DNA of 64,000 bases from Astragalus membranaceus (GCA_039519185.1 CM076847.1:78343100-78407099), one strand, 5' to 3'. Counted from the stretch's first letter, positions 41,701 through 54,553 are shown. Notes: generated by a model from the letters alone, not told the origin. Numbers and translations are program-made.

Positions 41701-42781
41701 TAACAAAGAGGTTGTATTATGAGATTCCGTTTGACAGGTCAAACGTAAATACGAATATGTAAGTGAGGTAACTGCTGACTGTTTTTCACATTGCGAATAA
41801 CCATCAAAGGATTAATTGAGGGATCTGCTTGGAAGAGTCGGAAATTTTCGAAGTGAAGCTTGGCGTGCGGTGTGGTAGTTTTGAAAAATCATTTTTGTGA
41901 AAACCCGCATGCTAAAGTTAATTTTGGGAACGAAATAAGAGGCTAATAAATTTGATTGAGGAAGAAAATCCTAGGAGGATTACTTAGGTTGAGGGGAAGC
42001 TCTCAACGCTATTGACTAATTCGGAAAGGAATCGGGTGCGTCGTTGGTAAAAACCTCGCGAGGAAGTTGCAATAGAGGAAAAGGAGCTCAGAGTTCTGTT
42101 TGAAAGTTGTTTTGAGAACAACTGAGGTGATTTTCATTACGTTCAAATTTATTTGATGTCCCCACGGTTTATTTCTACGTTTAAGGTCAAAGTTTTTGGT
42201 AAAACCCTCATTTCATCTTTTGAAAAATTTTATCTCAAAATCTTGAGGGCGACTCAAGAAGTTTCACAGATGACTTTTCCGTCACATTTTCAATGTGTGC
42301 GAGAACTGTTATGGATTTTAGAAGATTTGTTGAGAACGTGTTTACACCCTTCGAGGAAATCGTGTTTGTTTTTACCTCTACTGAGGAGTACCAGTTTGTG
42401 GATCTCATTTCCAACCTGTATTTCTATCAAGTGTCTTGTATTAAACCTGTTAATTTAGATTAATCAAAGTTGGGGTGTGAACGAGGTTAATTGGAATGAA
42501 CCTTCGGAAGTGTTTTCAAACGCGGTGCCGAGCCTATGTAGGCGAATGATGAGTTTCTCGTGTTGATCTGTAACAAGAGAGTTCGGACTATAACCTTAGA
42601 AGCGTTTTAGGGTAGTAGTGGATCATACTTGGAGATTGATGTGACAACTTGGGAAGATTTTCTACCCTCATTTCGTTAATTCAAGATTGTGTTCTAGCAA
42701 TTTAAGACCTTTCTAAGAATGTTGATTCTCGGTTGGTCAAAAGAAAGACTTGACGAAATTTTGAGGACAAAATTCTTTCAA
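41701..42781 (+). other. gypsy 3' region without recognisable integrase
   Basis: About 1.1 kb with only short open frames. I find no DDE or HHCC signature. It ends with TTTTGAGGACAAAATTCTTT, a degenerate form of the 3' end common in plant gypsy elements. Confidence 0.55.
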
Positions 42782-42792
42782 GTCGGGGAGAA

Positions 42793-43354
42793 TGTAACAT
42801 CCTCAAAATAATTTGCCGAATTATTTGGATGTTAACCCAATTGAATTAATTTAGTACTTAATTGGTAAAATTATTGAGTGCTAAAATTAATTATTGGCTG
42901 TCATAGGGTCATTAACCGCATAATACGGGTCAATGACATTTTGGAATCGAGATAAGAGATTAAATCGGTAACGTGCAGGTGATCACGAGTGAAGGCTTAG
43001 GTACCTTCGCTAGTCTTGAGTCGGTGTCTGCTTCTGATATGTAACACTCAGGGGGGAACGCTAGATCTTTAAATTGCTATTGTTTTTAAAGTTGCTAATG
43101 GTTTTATCAGGACGTTTTGATTAATGGACTTTGAATTATTTTATTACATTCCGCTGCGTGGTGATGTAATTCTTGGTGATGTGGTTAATTATACAGGTGT
43201 TATGGGCTTAGTCCCTTTTTGACAAGTTATTTATATCGCATGAGACATTCACTTTAATGATGAGTATGTGTGACATCCCTTTCGATGTATGAAATAAACT
43301 TTTGTAAACTCTGATTTTGTTAAATAATTACCGGGTAGAAAAGGGGGTGTTACA
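42793..43354 (+). repeat. right LTR or LTR fragment of the decayed gypsy element
   Basis: First ~175 bp match the left LTR (TGTAACATCCTCAAAATAAT). The rest differs; its end (GGGTAGAAAAGGGGGTGTTACA region) resembles the LTR terminus of the element at 49077-56857 in reverse. Confidence 0.65.
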
Positions 43355-43731
43355 AGGCCCGTTTTTCCGCACTCAATATCCATAACGGTCCAATGATTAT
43401 GGGAGGGAATGTTTCAAATGCAGCTAATCATAGAAGGAACCACGAGCTGACCGCAGGCTTTTCCTCAACTGTTGGACGTGCCTCGGGTCCCACACCAGTT
43501 CCTCCACGCGCTTTTCCGAGCGTGCCAGCGCGTCAACCAGCTCATCCCCAACCTTCACGTACCTCCACGGGGGTGGACGAGGTGGAGACTGATGACATAA
43601 GAAAGAGGAAACGTCTCAATACTACTAGCACTAATGACGAAAGCTCAACCTCTCTGGGAAAGAATCACTCTTCTGACGCTGTGTCTTTTTTATTGGCAGG
43701 TCCTGGCAGCCAGGCCTGCCAGGAGCCATGA
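43355..43731 (+). pseudogene. LINE ORF1, C-terminal remnant
   Basis: Open from the left boundary (KARFSALNIHNGPMIMGG) to the TGA at 43729-43731. Low-complexity Pro/Ser/Arg-rich sequence typical of the tail of plant LINE ORF1 (Gag-like RNA-binding protein). The zinc-knuckle part is missing. The TGA overlaps the ATG of ORF2 (ATGA). Confidence 0.65.
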
Positions 43732-46700
43732 GTATTCTGAGTTGGAATTGTCGAGGCTTGGGTCACGACTCGGCAATTCCTATGCCGCGGGACCTAGTCC
43801 GGAGTAACAACCCGGATATTGTTTTTTTATTTGAGACTTTAGCTTATACCAACACTCTGGAAAGGGTTCGCAGGGTGCTGGGCTTTGATGGTTGCGTTTC
43901 TGTGGATAGAGTGGGCAGAGGAGGTGGAATCGCGGTACTTTGGAGGAATGTTCTGGATTGTACTGTAACCGGCTACTCTCAACACCACTTAGATGTGGTA
44001 GTAACAGACGCCACTCGTGGTAATTGGCGTGTTACCGGATACTATGGATATGCAAATCGTTCTCATAGGAATGAATCTTGGGCCCTTATCCGGAGACTTG
44101 CTGATCTTTCTGCTCTCCCCTGGTGTATTATTGGGGATTTTAATGATCTTCTATCCCCAGAGGATAAGCGAGGATATTGTGAGCACCCCTACTATCTTAT
44201 GAGAGGTTTCCAAGAAGCAGTCTTGGATGCCCAGCTAATTGATCTTCCCCTCTCAGGTTACCAATTCACTTGGAGATTTGCTCTTGGTACCCCGCGAGCT
44301 ATTGAGCAGCGTCTTGATAGAGCTTTTGCCACCAAGGAATGATTGGACTTATTCCCTCAGTCTAAGTTGTTGAACCTCATCTCCCCCAAGTCAGACCATT
44401 CCCCTTTGCTTCTCCAAAGAGATTATTTGCATCCTCCGCCCCGTGCTTATGCTTTCAAGTTTGAGAATGTGTGGCTCTCGGAGCCGGATATTGACGAGGT
44501 TGTCCATAGGGGATGGGTTTCGGGAACATCTCCTGATATCCCAACCCGTTTGAGAGGCTGTGTGCGCTCCCTTCACTCTTGGGGTCGCAGAAAGAGGTTG
44601 AAATTTTGAGAGGACATCTCAGCGTGTAGAGAGGCTATGGAAAGAGTGCGAAACTGAGTGGATGGTGATGGCGTTGTCCGTTTTAACATGATGCGTAGAT
44701 ATCTAGCCAAGCTGATCATGCAAGAAGAGGCATTTTGGAGACAACGAGCTAAAAACTTTTGGCTCAAGGACGGTGACCGTAACACAAAGTTTTTCCACGC
44801 CAGTGCTACCACTAGGCAAAAGAAGAAGAGAATTGATGGGTTGGAGCGTGGGGATGGTTCTATCGCTACTAGACCAGCAGCACTCCGCCGTGTCGTAGTG
44901 GACTATTTTCATGACCTCTTCACAAGCAAGGTGGGTGATTATGAGCCAGTGGTTAGAGCGTTGGACCCTCGCATTTCCCAGGATGATAACGACCGGCTGA
45001 CTAGCGCTTTTGAGAAAGAGGAATTCCGTGAAGCACTTATGGCTATGGATAATGACAAGGCCCCGGACCCGGATGGGTTCAATCCGGCTTTCTTCAAGCG
45101 CTACTGGGATGTCTACGGTGATGATATTTTTAATTCGTGCATTAGCTGGCTCGAGAGAGGAGAGTTTCCCCATGAGTTGAATGATACTAATATAGCTCTC
45201 ATACCGAAGAAAGATAATCCTGCCTCCATGGCGGACTGGCGGCCCATAGCTCTATGTAATGTCCTCTACAAAATCATTTCCAAGGATCGTGCAGGGCCAA
45301 TCAATCCAGGGAGAGGCATTAGACAAGGGGACCCCCTCTCGCCGTATCTATTCATTCTGTGCTCTGAAGGTTTGACAGCTTTATTACACAAGTCCATTGC
45401 ATCTGGTGATATCCACGGGGTCGCTATTTGTAGGGGGCACCTTTAATATCTCACCTTTTGTTTGCAGATGATTGTTTCCTCTTTTTTAGAGCTTCCTTGC
45501 GTGAAGCCACCCGGATTCAACAAGTCTTGGACACTTATGAGAAGGCTTCAGGTCAACAAGTCAATTTCCAAAAATCAGAAATTTTCTTTAGTAGGAACGT
45601 TCCTCAAGTCACAAAAGATGTCATTGCTGCTCATCTTGGGGTTCAGGTGTGCCTTGGCACCGGTCAATATCTGGGCCTTCCGTTTATGGTAGGAAGGAGT
45701 AAGAAAGCCCTCTTTAAGTTCATTAAGGATCGGATATGGAAGAAAATCAACTCATGGAGTGGCAGAATGCTTTCTAAATCAGGAAAGGAAATTATGATTA
45801 AGTCGGTTCTTCAGTCTATTCCGACTTATTTCATGAGTCTCTTTTCAATCCCTGCATCTCTTCTAGTGGAAATTGAGCGCATGCTAAATGGGTTTTGGTG
45901 GGGTGGTAATGGCGGAACAACTAAGGGGATCCGTTGGATGGCTTGGGAGAAGCTCTGTGTGCCTAAAAGGCATGGTGGTATGGGATTCCGGAATCTTAAA
46001 TCTTTTAATTTGGCCCTCTTGGGGAAACAAGCTTGGAGGCTTCAACACCAACCAGAGTTGTTGGTCTCTCGTCTGTATAAAGCTAAATACTTTCCACATG
46101 GTGATTTTTTGCATGCGAACAAACGCTCTAGCGGTAGCTTTGTTTGGAATAGCCTTTTAACCTCCCAAGATATGTTACGTCAAGGGTCTATGTGGAGTAT
46201 TGGGAACGGTGCTTCGATTCGGTTGTTTGAGGATCAATGGACAAAAACCCCTACTGAAATTCGGCCAAGAGTTCCTGGTACTTTTAATCCCCTTCTCCGT
46301 GTGGACTATTTAATTAAGCATGATCGGAAGTCGTGGAATGAACCGTTGGTTCGATTCCTCTTGGATGGCCCGTCTAGTGAGGCGGTTTTGGCAACCCCTT
46401 TGTTCCCTTGTGTTATTAACGATGCACTTCACTGGAAGAGCGAGCGGAGTGGTAGCTATTCCGTGCGGAGTGCTTATAGACTGATTGAAAACACTTCAAG
46501 TTATTATAATGGAAATTTGATTGATGGTAATTGGGCATTGCTTTGGAACCTCAAGGTCCCCCCGAAAGTTAGAAATTTTCTTTGGAGATTGGCTCGGAGT
46601 TGTATTCCAACTCGCGATGTGCTTCGTCGGCGTGGAATAGATGTTCCTCATGTGTGTCCTTTTTGCGGCAATTTTGACGAAACGGACTTGCATCTGTTTG

Positions 46701-47536
46701 CTGAATGCGCTACTGCAGGTGCGGTTTGGACAGCAACGGGCTGCGCTCAACTTCTTTCGCGCGAAGCCGTGGTCGCTGATTCGTTTCACAACTGGTTCTT
46801 TTCGATCTTACAGCAGCTTCAGGGGGATACTCGTGCGGTGTGGGCCGTTACCTTGTGGAGTATTTGGACCAGTAGGAATAATCTTGTTTGGAATAATTCT
46901 CGCGACTCCGCAGCAACAATTGTGCGTAATGGAGCACATCTTCTTGATGAATGGCTATCGGCCTGCGCTATGCCTTTACAGCAGAAGCATAGAACCGAGA
47001 GCACTGCAGCCTCTGCGCAGCAGCAGCATTTAGACGGTAGAAGTGCAGGCCGTTGGTTGAAACCTCCCGCTAAATTTGTTAAGTGTAATGTGGATGCGGC
47101 CTTTGACTCGAACGACAACAAGATGGGCTTCGGGATGTGCTTGCGGAATGATAAGGGGGAATTTTTGGCAGCAAAAATGCACTCTTTCGCGCCGCTACTG
47201 GAGGTCTACAAAGGCGAGGCTCTGGGTCTTCTTCTTGCTATTGATTGGGTGCGGGAACTTCACTATCGGAATGTTGTTTTTGAAATGGATGCCAAGGTTG
47301 TGGTTGATGACTTTAATAACGCCCCCACAATTGTTTCTGATTATGGATGTATTTTACATTATTGTAGGGAGGCTCTTAACTTTTTTGATGTAAACTCTCA
47401 TGTGGAGTTCTCTAGGAGATCGGCAAACAAGGTCGCTCATTCCTTAGCAGGGGTAGCCTTGTCCTCTGGCCCTTCTCAGACGCTTTTTGATGTTCCAGCA
47501 TGTATTGTTGCTACTATTTTGAATGAAATGCATTAG
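43728..47536 (+). pseudogene. LINE ORF2 (APE endonuclease, RT, RNase H), broken
   Basis: Endonuclease from MSILSWNCRGLG at 43728, with IIGDFNDLL and, after a TGA at 44340-44342, PKSDHSPLLL. More in-frame TGAs at 44607-44609 and 44655-44657. RT begins about 44740 (FWLKDGDRNTKFFH, DKAPDPDGFNPAFFKRYW, NDTNIALIPKK, DWRPIALCN). At about 45290 it jumps from NVLYKIISK straight to RGIRQGDPLSPYLF, so roughly 90-100 residues including the first catalytic Asp (motif A) are missing. One base shifts the frame near 45435; FADD follows at about 45459. zf-RVT region ~46560-46740 (FLWRLARSCIPTRDVLRRRG, CPFCG); RNase H ~47055-47500 (CNVDAAFD, GEALGLLLAIDW). The stop is at 47534-47536. Cannot move on its own. 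Confidence 0.9.
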
Positions 47537-47558
47537 TTATTTTGAGTAAAAAAAAAAC

Positions 47559-48594
47559 ATTTATGCTAATTCTGATAATTAGATTAATAGTACTATATTA
47601 ATTGTTGAATCCCTATGCATCTGAGACTTTACTATGTGTAATGTGCATTTCTTGCTTTTCCCTTTATTACTGCAAAGTACTCTTTAATTTTACTGCTGCT
47701 TTTTCAAGGTAGAAATTTATTTTATGGATCCTTAAATTTTATCCATTAGGTACTGGTTGAATATCAAGTTTGGAGTCTTACCTATTTTTTTCACTGCTGC
47801 TATGCTTTCACTCTTGATGAATCAATATTAGCTGCCTAAGTAGTTATGATACCTTTTTAGTCGTGTTATTGAATGACTAATATGTTGTCAATTGTGATTT
47901 TAGGTTCAAATTCATCAACACGGGGGTTGTTCAGATTTGGTTCAGACAAGTTTTGGTGCATATTTGGTATAAGTGGCAATCCTCTATTTGAAACTTATTT
48001 GACTATTGATTACTTTGGTGTCATTTTGTTAGTTATGGCTAATGATTGAGGACAAGGCGAACACAAATGTAGAGCCCTATGTGACCCTTTTATTTTTAAT
48101 TAAATTACACTATGTTATTGCGCTTGTTTTCATGAGATCTAATTTGCCACGCACAGCCTGCTGCAAACAAAGGATCTTAGTCACTGGTCGGGTTTTCATA
48201 TGAATAATAATCTACGCGTGAGCACAATAATTTGTAACAACCCTTAACTATCTACCCCCTGGCTCACACACACCATAGCTGGGTTGTTCTTTGGCTCCAT
48301 ATTTCTTGATTTACTCATGAACACTTCTACAAATGTGGGGCTCAGTATTCTGAGTCAGCAGTTTAGCACCATCTGCTTTATTGATCATTAGATTTTGTAT
48401 CAACATGCATTCCATCTTCATCCAGCAGGTAATAATACTGCCAGTTGATCGTCGGTGCCATAGAATTATTCCCCATTAAGTTATTTATTTATTTTGTTTT
48501 TGTTGTTATTACGAAGGAATATTTGTTTCAGCCTTTTATAATGAGTTTTTTTTCTACTTTTTAAATTTGTTTATTGCTATTTTCTTTTCCACAG
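47559..48594 (+). other. non-coding, probable intron sequence
   Basis: AT-rich with no clear ORF. It may be intron or flank of the CLASRP-like pseudogene that follows. Confidence 0.4.
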
Positions 48595-49047
48595 CACATC
48601 TTCAGGCTCAGCATTAGCAAAATTAAAGGCAAGTGGTTCTGGAGGGCTCTTGAAACATCAACAAGGGGAGAAGAAAGAAAGTCCTCAAGAAAGACTTAAA
48701 AGGATCATGAAAGCAACTAAGCAAACAAATTATGACTGTTTGAATAATTTATTCTAACTGCAGATCAAAGAAACTTCAACATTTTTTATGTAGAGCATTA
48801 TGTTCTGTTTGCATTCTACTGATTCTATTTAGAAGTGAGTGGCATTGTATTTTTGTGAATTCTATATCAGTTCCTGACATCTATTTCTATCACTGTAATT
48901 CTGTACAGTTAAAAAAGACACTGCTGCAGAGATAGCCAAGAAAAAGGAACAAGAGCGACAGAGGCAGGAAAAGCTTGCTGAAACTGGTCGATTGAGTCGG
49001 TAAAGACGTCGCAGCCGCAGCAGGAGTCACTGCCGTTCCCCACCAAG
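48595..49047 (+). pseudogene. CLASRP/SWAP-type SR splicing-factor gene fragment
   Basis: Exon 48595-~48729 follows TTTTCCACAG and reads TSSGSALAKLKASGSGGLLK then KKESPQERLKRIMK. It shifts frame and continues as a relic of QLxKQI. Exon 48909-49047 reads KKDTAAEIAKKKEQERQRQE, KLAETGRLSR, then a TAA at 49001-49003 where Tyr is expected, then RRRSRSRSHCRSPP. This is the RS-domain junction of the plant homologue of CLASRP (CLK4-associating SR-rich protein), a nuclear splicing regulator. The donor after ~48729 lacks GT; the donor at 49048 is normal. Frameshift plus stop mark it as a pseudogene. No other exons found. Confidence 0.7.
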
Positions 49048-49076
49048 GTATTTCATCACACTTTGCATATGCTTGA

Positions 49077-51330
49077 TGTAACACCCCTTTTCTACCTCTT
49101 AATTTGCACGTCATTATCAGAGTACTTTCATTTTCAAAAATAATATTTAATTAGTAGAAAAGAAATGTCACATCCTCATTTATAAAAATTCATCGCCTGC
49201 GCCATTAACATTTGTGTAACAACGCATTCGTCACAAAAAGTCAAATCTTCAAAAATAATCTCATCACAGCGGAATTAGCAATAACTCACCAAAGTCGCTC
49301 AAACACGTCTCAAAACATCACTAAAATTATTAAACAGTTAATTAAATAATTTATCTACTTCAACCCCGCCCCATAGGTGTTACAATATCAGAGAGCGACT
49401 CAAACATCCCAACAGCTATAAAGGAAGGCAGCATGTCCTTCACTCGCAGTCACCTGCAGCGTTGCCACAATAGAGCAACATTCCAAGCAGAAGGGGTGAG
49501 AATTTTCAACAAAATATAATTAAGCATACAGCAGAGTAATGTGAGCAAACTATCACACAACATCATCATTAATATCAACTTCATCGTCGTTACACACAAA
49601 ACCAAACAAAAATCACAATTCACATCACTCGTCATAAAAAAAAATGGATGCGCATGAAGATGCAACCCACACCTGGGCATATGCATGATGGTACCATACT
49701 CGTCATAATAAGCCACTATGGGCACACCGTCACTGTTTTCTCGTCATAAATAAGCCACTATGGGCACACCGTCACTAAGAGGCCGAAGCCTATTCGTCAT
49801 AAGATGCACATGCTATGAGACGCTATGGACACATGTGCAATCACCAAAATTTGCTCACCCGGAGTACTCATCATCACCACCATAAGACACTCATAGAGTG
49901 TATTCATCATAGTCATCATATTAATATCACCACTCTTCACAAACAATCACATTCAAAAATAATGTAACAACATCTTTAAAATTATGGAATAAACATTTCA
50001 CTTTCATACTTAGGAAGCGCCACAATTAAATTTGGGAAGGGCATCTCACTTTCCAAGTAGGAGAAAACCTCACATTTTTAACCGGAAAAATAGTAATAGT
50101 ATCAAAGTCACATTTACACGCTCTTCTCTTTTACAAAATACAGAAATTCGGTTAATAAACGCAACAAATCGAAGCTGAAAAACAGTGGCCATTATTGCGC
50201 AAAAGCAGTAGAAATTTTACATCAAATCGAAACTGAAAACAGTGGCCATTATTTGCGCAAAACAGTAGCAAATTTACATAATATTGAAGCTGAAAAACAG
50301 CGGCATTTATGCGCAAAAACAGTGGTTTTTATAGGCTGAAACAGCAGCAACAACAGCAACTTTAAATTGCCAAAACAGCAGAATTTTATTGGTAAAAACA
50401 GCATCATTTTATTGGTGCAAACAGCACATTTCATGGACAGCAACAGCATGTATAATTGACAGCAACAGCAATCTAAAAAAATTAACAGCAACAGCAATAT
50501 AAAAATTAACAGCAACAGCAATATAAAAATTAACAGCAACAGCAATATAAAAAAAAATAACAGCAACAGCATATAAAAATTAACAGCAACAGCAATATAA
50601 AAATTAACAGCAACAGCCATATAAAAATCTGCACACAGCAGCAACAATATTGGATAAACAGCAACATAATTCTGCACACAGCAACAACACTATTTGACTA
50701 ACAGCAACATAATTCGAATTTCATCTTTTTCCTATCATAGGGAAATTCGCAATTCATCTCCTCACATCATAAGAAATTTCGCATATCAACACAACAATTC
50801 GATCCATTACTCCTCTTGATATATATATAAATTGCGAATTCAACTACTCCCAAAAACCCACAAACCCTCCATATACTCAATTACATTAAATTGGAAACGC
50901 TCACCCTTACCTTTTCAAGAAGATGAATCGAATTCTAGAGGGCAGACACCTACAGAGCCACAGCAACAACGGGAAACCTCTTTTCTTCTTGATCTCGAAT
51001 CCTTCTCTCCTTTTTCCTTCTTGATTTCGCGAATCCTCTCCTTCTTTCCCCAAGCTCACGGCACCTCTTCTCTCTTAGCACTCTAGGGTTTCAAAATTTC
51101 GTTTTGGAGCAAAAATGACTAGCCCTAGGCAAGTCCCTTCTCAAAACCCAGGTTAGTTGGATCATGGGCTTCACTTAAGCCCATTCCTCTCTATTTCGCC
51201 ACTCCCCCTACCATATACTACCTCTTAAAATAATTCTAATAATAATAATAACCTTATAAATAATAATATTAATAATGCAACACCTAAATAATTTAATCAA
51301 TTAATTAATTAAATTATTTTGGGCGTTACA
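49077..51330 (-). repeat. 3' LTR of the LARD-like element
   Basis: 2254 bp. Contains AACAGCAACAGCAATATAAA repeats (~50400-50650) and duplicated GCCACTATGGGCACACCGTC units (~49711-49775). Confidence 0.9.
50452..50625. repeat. ~27-bp AACAGCAACAGCAATATAAA array in the LTR
   Basis: Six or so units of ACAGCAACAGCAATATAAAA plus ATTA. The other LTR (about 55955-56140) has one unit more, which accounts for most of the 27-bp length difference between the LTRs. Confidence 0.85.
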
Positions 51331-51345
51331 ACTCTCCCCCACTTA
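51331..51345 (-). promoter_or_regulatory. polypurine tract of the LARD-like element
   Basis: Minus strand: TCCTAAGTGGGGGAGAGT directly before the 3' LTR, with the upstream GAGGGCGAAATT block common to plant gypsy elements. Confidence 0.85.
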
Positions 51346-54300
51346 GGAGAATTTCGCCCTCGAAATTTTAACTACCGACGCAAACACTTTTCCACTAGCC
51401 AACTAACGACCCTTTAGACAACCAGCGCTAACTAATAATCAGGCTCACTCTCCATTACTCCTAGCTTTAGGCAACTCTATAACACCACAAGCACCACTAA
51501 AACAATCGTATCAATCAATATCAACAAAATAGCACCAACGTCAAATTTGGGTCATTCAGCGATACCCTTAACACAACAATTTGCATAACAGCACAACAAC
51601 ATCCAATCTCAACAACGGCCATAGGCCCACAATAGCAAATCAACAATAATAACAACACAATCCATGTGGGCCATTCAGCGGTACCCGAACAAAACAACAA
51701 CACCACTTGGGCCATTCAGCGATACCCAAGGCAAACAACAACACAACTTGGGCCATTCGGCGATACCCAAGACAACAATAGTAAGACATCAGCATACGAC
51801 CAGGCAACAACCACAACCTCAACAATCACGATAACAATCAAAAGCATCAGGACTAACAACTTAGTCACAACGGTGGGCGCTAAGGCGCCGCAAGCAACAC
51901 AACTAAACAGGCATGGCGCGCCCGAGGGCAAGCGCCTTCGACAACAGCAACAAATTGGCACGTATTATACGATCACATAACATATTTCCACAACGTCAAC
52001 CAAGGGTCAACGGACAACATATCAAAACAACAAGATACACGGAGCAGCGCATAAGATCGAGAACAGTAACAATAATTTTCGGACCAGTAACAAATATTAT
52101 CAGAAAAACAGCAACAATTATTTTTCTGAAAACAGCAGCAATTATTTTTTCAGAAAATAGCAACAGTAACTTTCAGAAAAACAGCAACAGTAGTTTTCTG
52201 AAAACGGCAACGATTATTTCTCTTAAAACAGCAACAAAATTTTCAAAGACAGCGACAATATCTTCCAGAAAACAGCAATATTAGTTTTTAGAAAAAACAG
52301 CAACATAGTCTTCAGAAAACAGCAATAATAGTTTTTCGAAAAACAACAACAACAATAACACCAACAACATCACGAGGAAGTTTACTAAATGCGTAAATAT
52401 AGCAACAACAAGGCACACGGCACGGAAACAATGGCATAATGTCACATGGCAACAACAACAATAGTTTTTCAGGAAGTAACAACAATAATTTTCACAAAAA
52501 CAGTAACAATAGTTTTCAGAAAAACTGCAACAATAATTTTCAATAACACAACATTTACATATAACATAAAAGCATATCACAAGGTGTTCAAGATCAAGGA
52601 TTAAGGAGTATGGCACTAAGAAAATCTTATGACTAAGAATCAGTGAACACCCAATGCACAAAAATTCAAACAGCACATCAGTCGCACATTCGACATATCA
52701 CTAAAGACGGTACTCCTTTTACCTCAAAAATATTTGTAAGCGGAAGTGCGAAAATGTACTATTTGAAATTACAGTCCAGATTCAGATGTCACAAAGTCAG
52801 AACACTTAATTTTCAAATTAGTTTAGAAAATTCGAAAAAAAAAACCTCGAAAACATTTTTCCCCGGGATCCAAAAGAAGTAACTACGGCGTCCTTTCGAA
52901 AACCAAGCATTTTCCAAACCAGCAGAAAATCGAAAACCAAGTCCAGTGATATTAGTCATCAACTACAGAATAGCTTCTTAGAGAAGTGACACACACGCAC
53001 GAAACATTTTATTTGGAGTTTTCAACACAAGAAATAAAACACGTCACAGAAATTGATTCTCTCTCTTCAAGACTAAACGACAGCTTAAATGGTTTGAGTA
53101 GAATATCCTTAAGAAAATATGGCAATAAAAGCTGACTCAAAGAAGTTCGCAACAGGGTCCCAAAAAATAATTTTCAATGCTACTATCAGTATCCAACCAT
53201 AAAATTGTCTATGAGTCGTTCAAAAGCAATTTTCAAAATCTCTTCATCCTTTAGACCCCAAACCACCAAATAGGACAACTCATAAAAATAGAGACAGTCA
53301 ACAACCCAAAAACAGGCCCAACTCGTAAAATAGCAGTAGTGTACAAAAGTAGGGACAGTAACAGTTATTTTTGAAAGCACTGACAGCGGCCTTAGGAAGC
53401 AGCAACAACAACTTTTAAAAAGGTAGCAACAATCATTTTTCAGCAATAGTCGTTTTGCAGAAAACCATAACAATTATCCGAATAAAACAGCAACGTTATT
53501 TTCTGAAAACAGCAATGATCATTTTTCAGAAACAGCAACAATTATTTAAATAAAACAGCAACAGCAGTATAAACAAAACAGCAGTAGCATTCGACTTTTT
53601 AAAACAGCATGGCAGTTATCATTCAAACAGCAATAGCAAATATCTCAGGATAATCCACGAAACATTATCAACTAAGTACACAGGAACACGGTTAACATTT
53701 AAAACCTTATTACAACTAGTCAGCCCAAATGAATAGTTACATTAACATTTACAGTAATTAGTTAATTCGGCCCAAGTGCACAAGCGTCCAAAATGCACAT
53801 TTTTAAATCTTAAGATTTTTAAAACCACGTAACGCATATCACAAGAGTGCAACTGCTAAAACAAAATCCGAATCGTTTATAAAGGTGATTTTCAATGCTA
53901 ATCTCGGTATCCAGCCGTAAAAGTGTTTAATGGATGTTCAAAAACAATTTCGGAACTCCCATTATTTTTCGGATTATAAAACTCTATAGCGCAATTCAAG
54001 AAGTAACGACCAAAAAGATTTTGTCATAACACTCAAGCATACAAGACTCCACCTTGAGGAAAATTAGGCAAATCAAAATAGCAATCACATGAGGCGGTAG
54101 TCCTCAGCTAAAATTGTTACATCAAATTGCGGTCTTTTCCAAAAAGAGTTGAGGTCAAAATTATAGCACTCAATGAAGATATTTTTCGTTTGTAGTGATT
54201 AAAACGCTACGACAGTTATTAGTGCAGCAATAACTTGAAATAGTCCACAAAATAATTTTACAACGCATTCAGTTTTCAAACATCAAAACACATTGCAGAG

Positions 54301-54553
54301 TAACAGGCAACAAGGCAAATCATTTTAGAAACACGCAGCAAGGAAAGTCAACAACAAGGACCTCAACAAACAGACGCAATTCACACACCGAAAACACAAT
54401 AAGGCACACAACGCTAGTAGGGACATCTCCCCCACTAGTTCACTTACCAATGGAAACTTTTGGCGTACCTGCAACATAAACAATGGTCAGCACTGAAAGA
54501 CAACAGTTGGTCACTATCTGACACAACGACTCGACGACATGGCCGGACGGACC
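51346..54553 (-). other. interior of the LARD-like element, no recognisable genes
   Basis: Strand-asymmetric A/C-rich sequence with many AACAGCAACAATAATTTTC variants. Open frames are compositional artefacts. No protease, RT, RNase H or integrase motif on either strand. Confidence 0.75.
51545..51775. repeat. GGGCCATTCAGCGATACCCAA repeats
   Basis: Four spaced copies (near 51550, 51667, 51708 and 51749) of a word like TTGGGCCATTCAGCGATACC plus CAAG. Its ends (CTTGGG/CCCAAG) are complementary, so each copy could form a small hairpin. Confidence 0.8.

Larger units (their letters stand above)
36698..43354 (+). mobile_element. Decayed Ty3/gypsy element
   Basis: The left LTR 36698-39039 starts TGTAACATCCTCAAAATAAT and ends GGGGTGTTACA. 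A primer site (TGGTATCAGAGC) follows at 39042-39053. The internal region holds a broken gag-pol. A purine tract (GTCGGGGAGAA) at about 42782-42792 precedes a second copy of the LTR start at 42793. The second LTR is much shorter (562 bp), resembles the first only over its first ~175 bp, and ends GGGGGTGTTACA at 43354. Flanks show no target duplication (TCAAG against AGGCC). So the element is old and rearranged, or the right end comes from a related element. Confidence 0.75.
43355..47558 (+). mobile_element. 5'-truncated LINE (L1-type non-LTR retrotransposon)
   Basis: Contains the end of an ORF1, an ORF2 with endonuclease, RT, zinc-finger and RNase H parts, and an A-run at about 47549-47558. 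It abuts the gypsy LTR end at 43354. No target duplication could be defined. ORF2 has three in-frame stops, a frameshift and a deletion in RT. Confidence 0.85.

Noticed and set aside
43355..43360. LINE inserted by the gypsy element or the reverse
   Set aside because: No matching LINE sequence to the left of the gypsy element and no target duplication, so the order cannot be decided from the sequence.
50249..50677. Leu/Phe-rich minus-strand frame that looks like a membrane protein (also 55778-56203)
   Set aside because: Translation of the AACAGCAACAGC repeat in the LTR; hydrophobicity is a composition effect.
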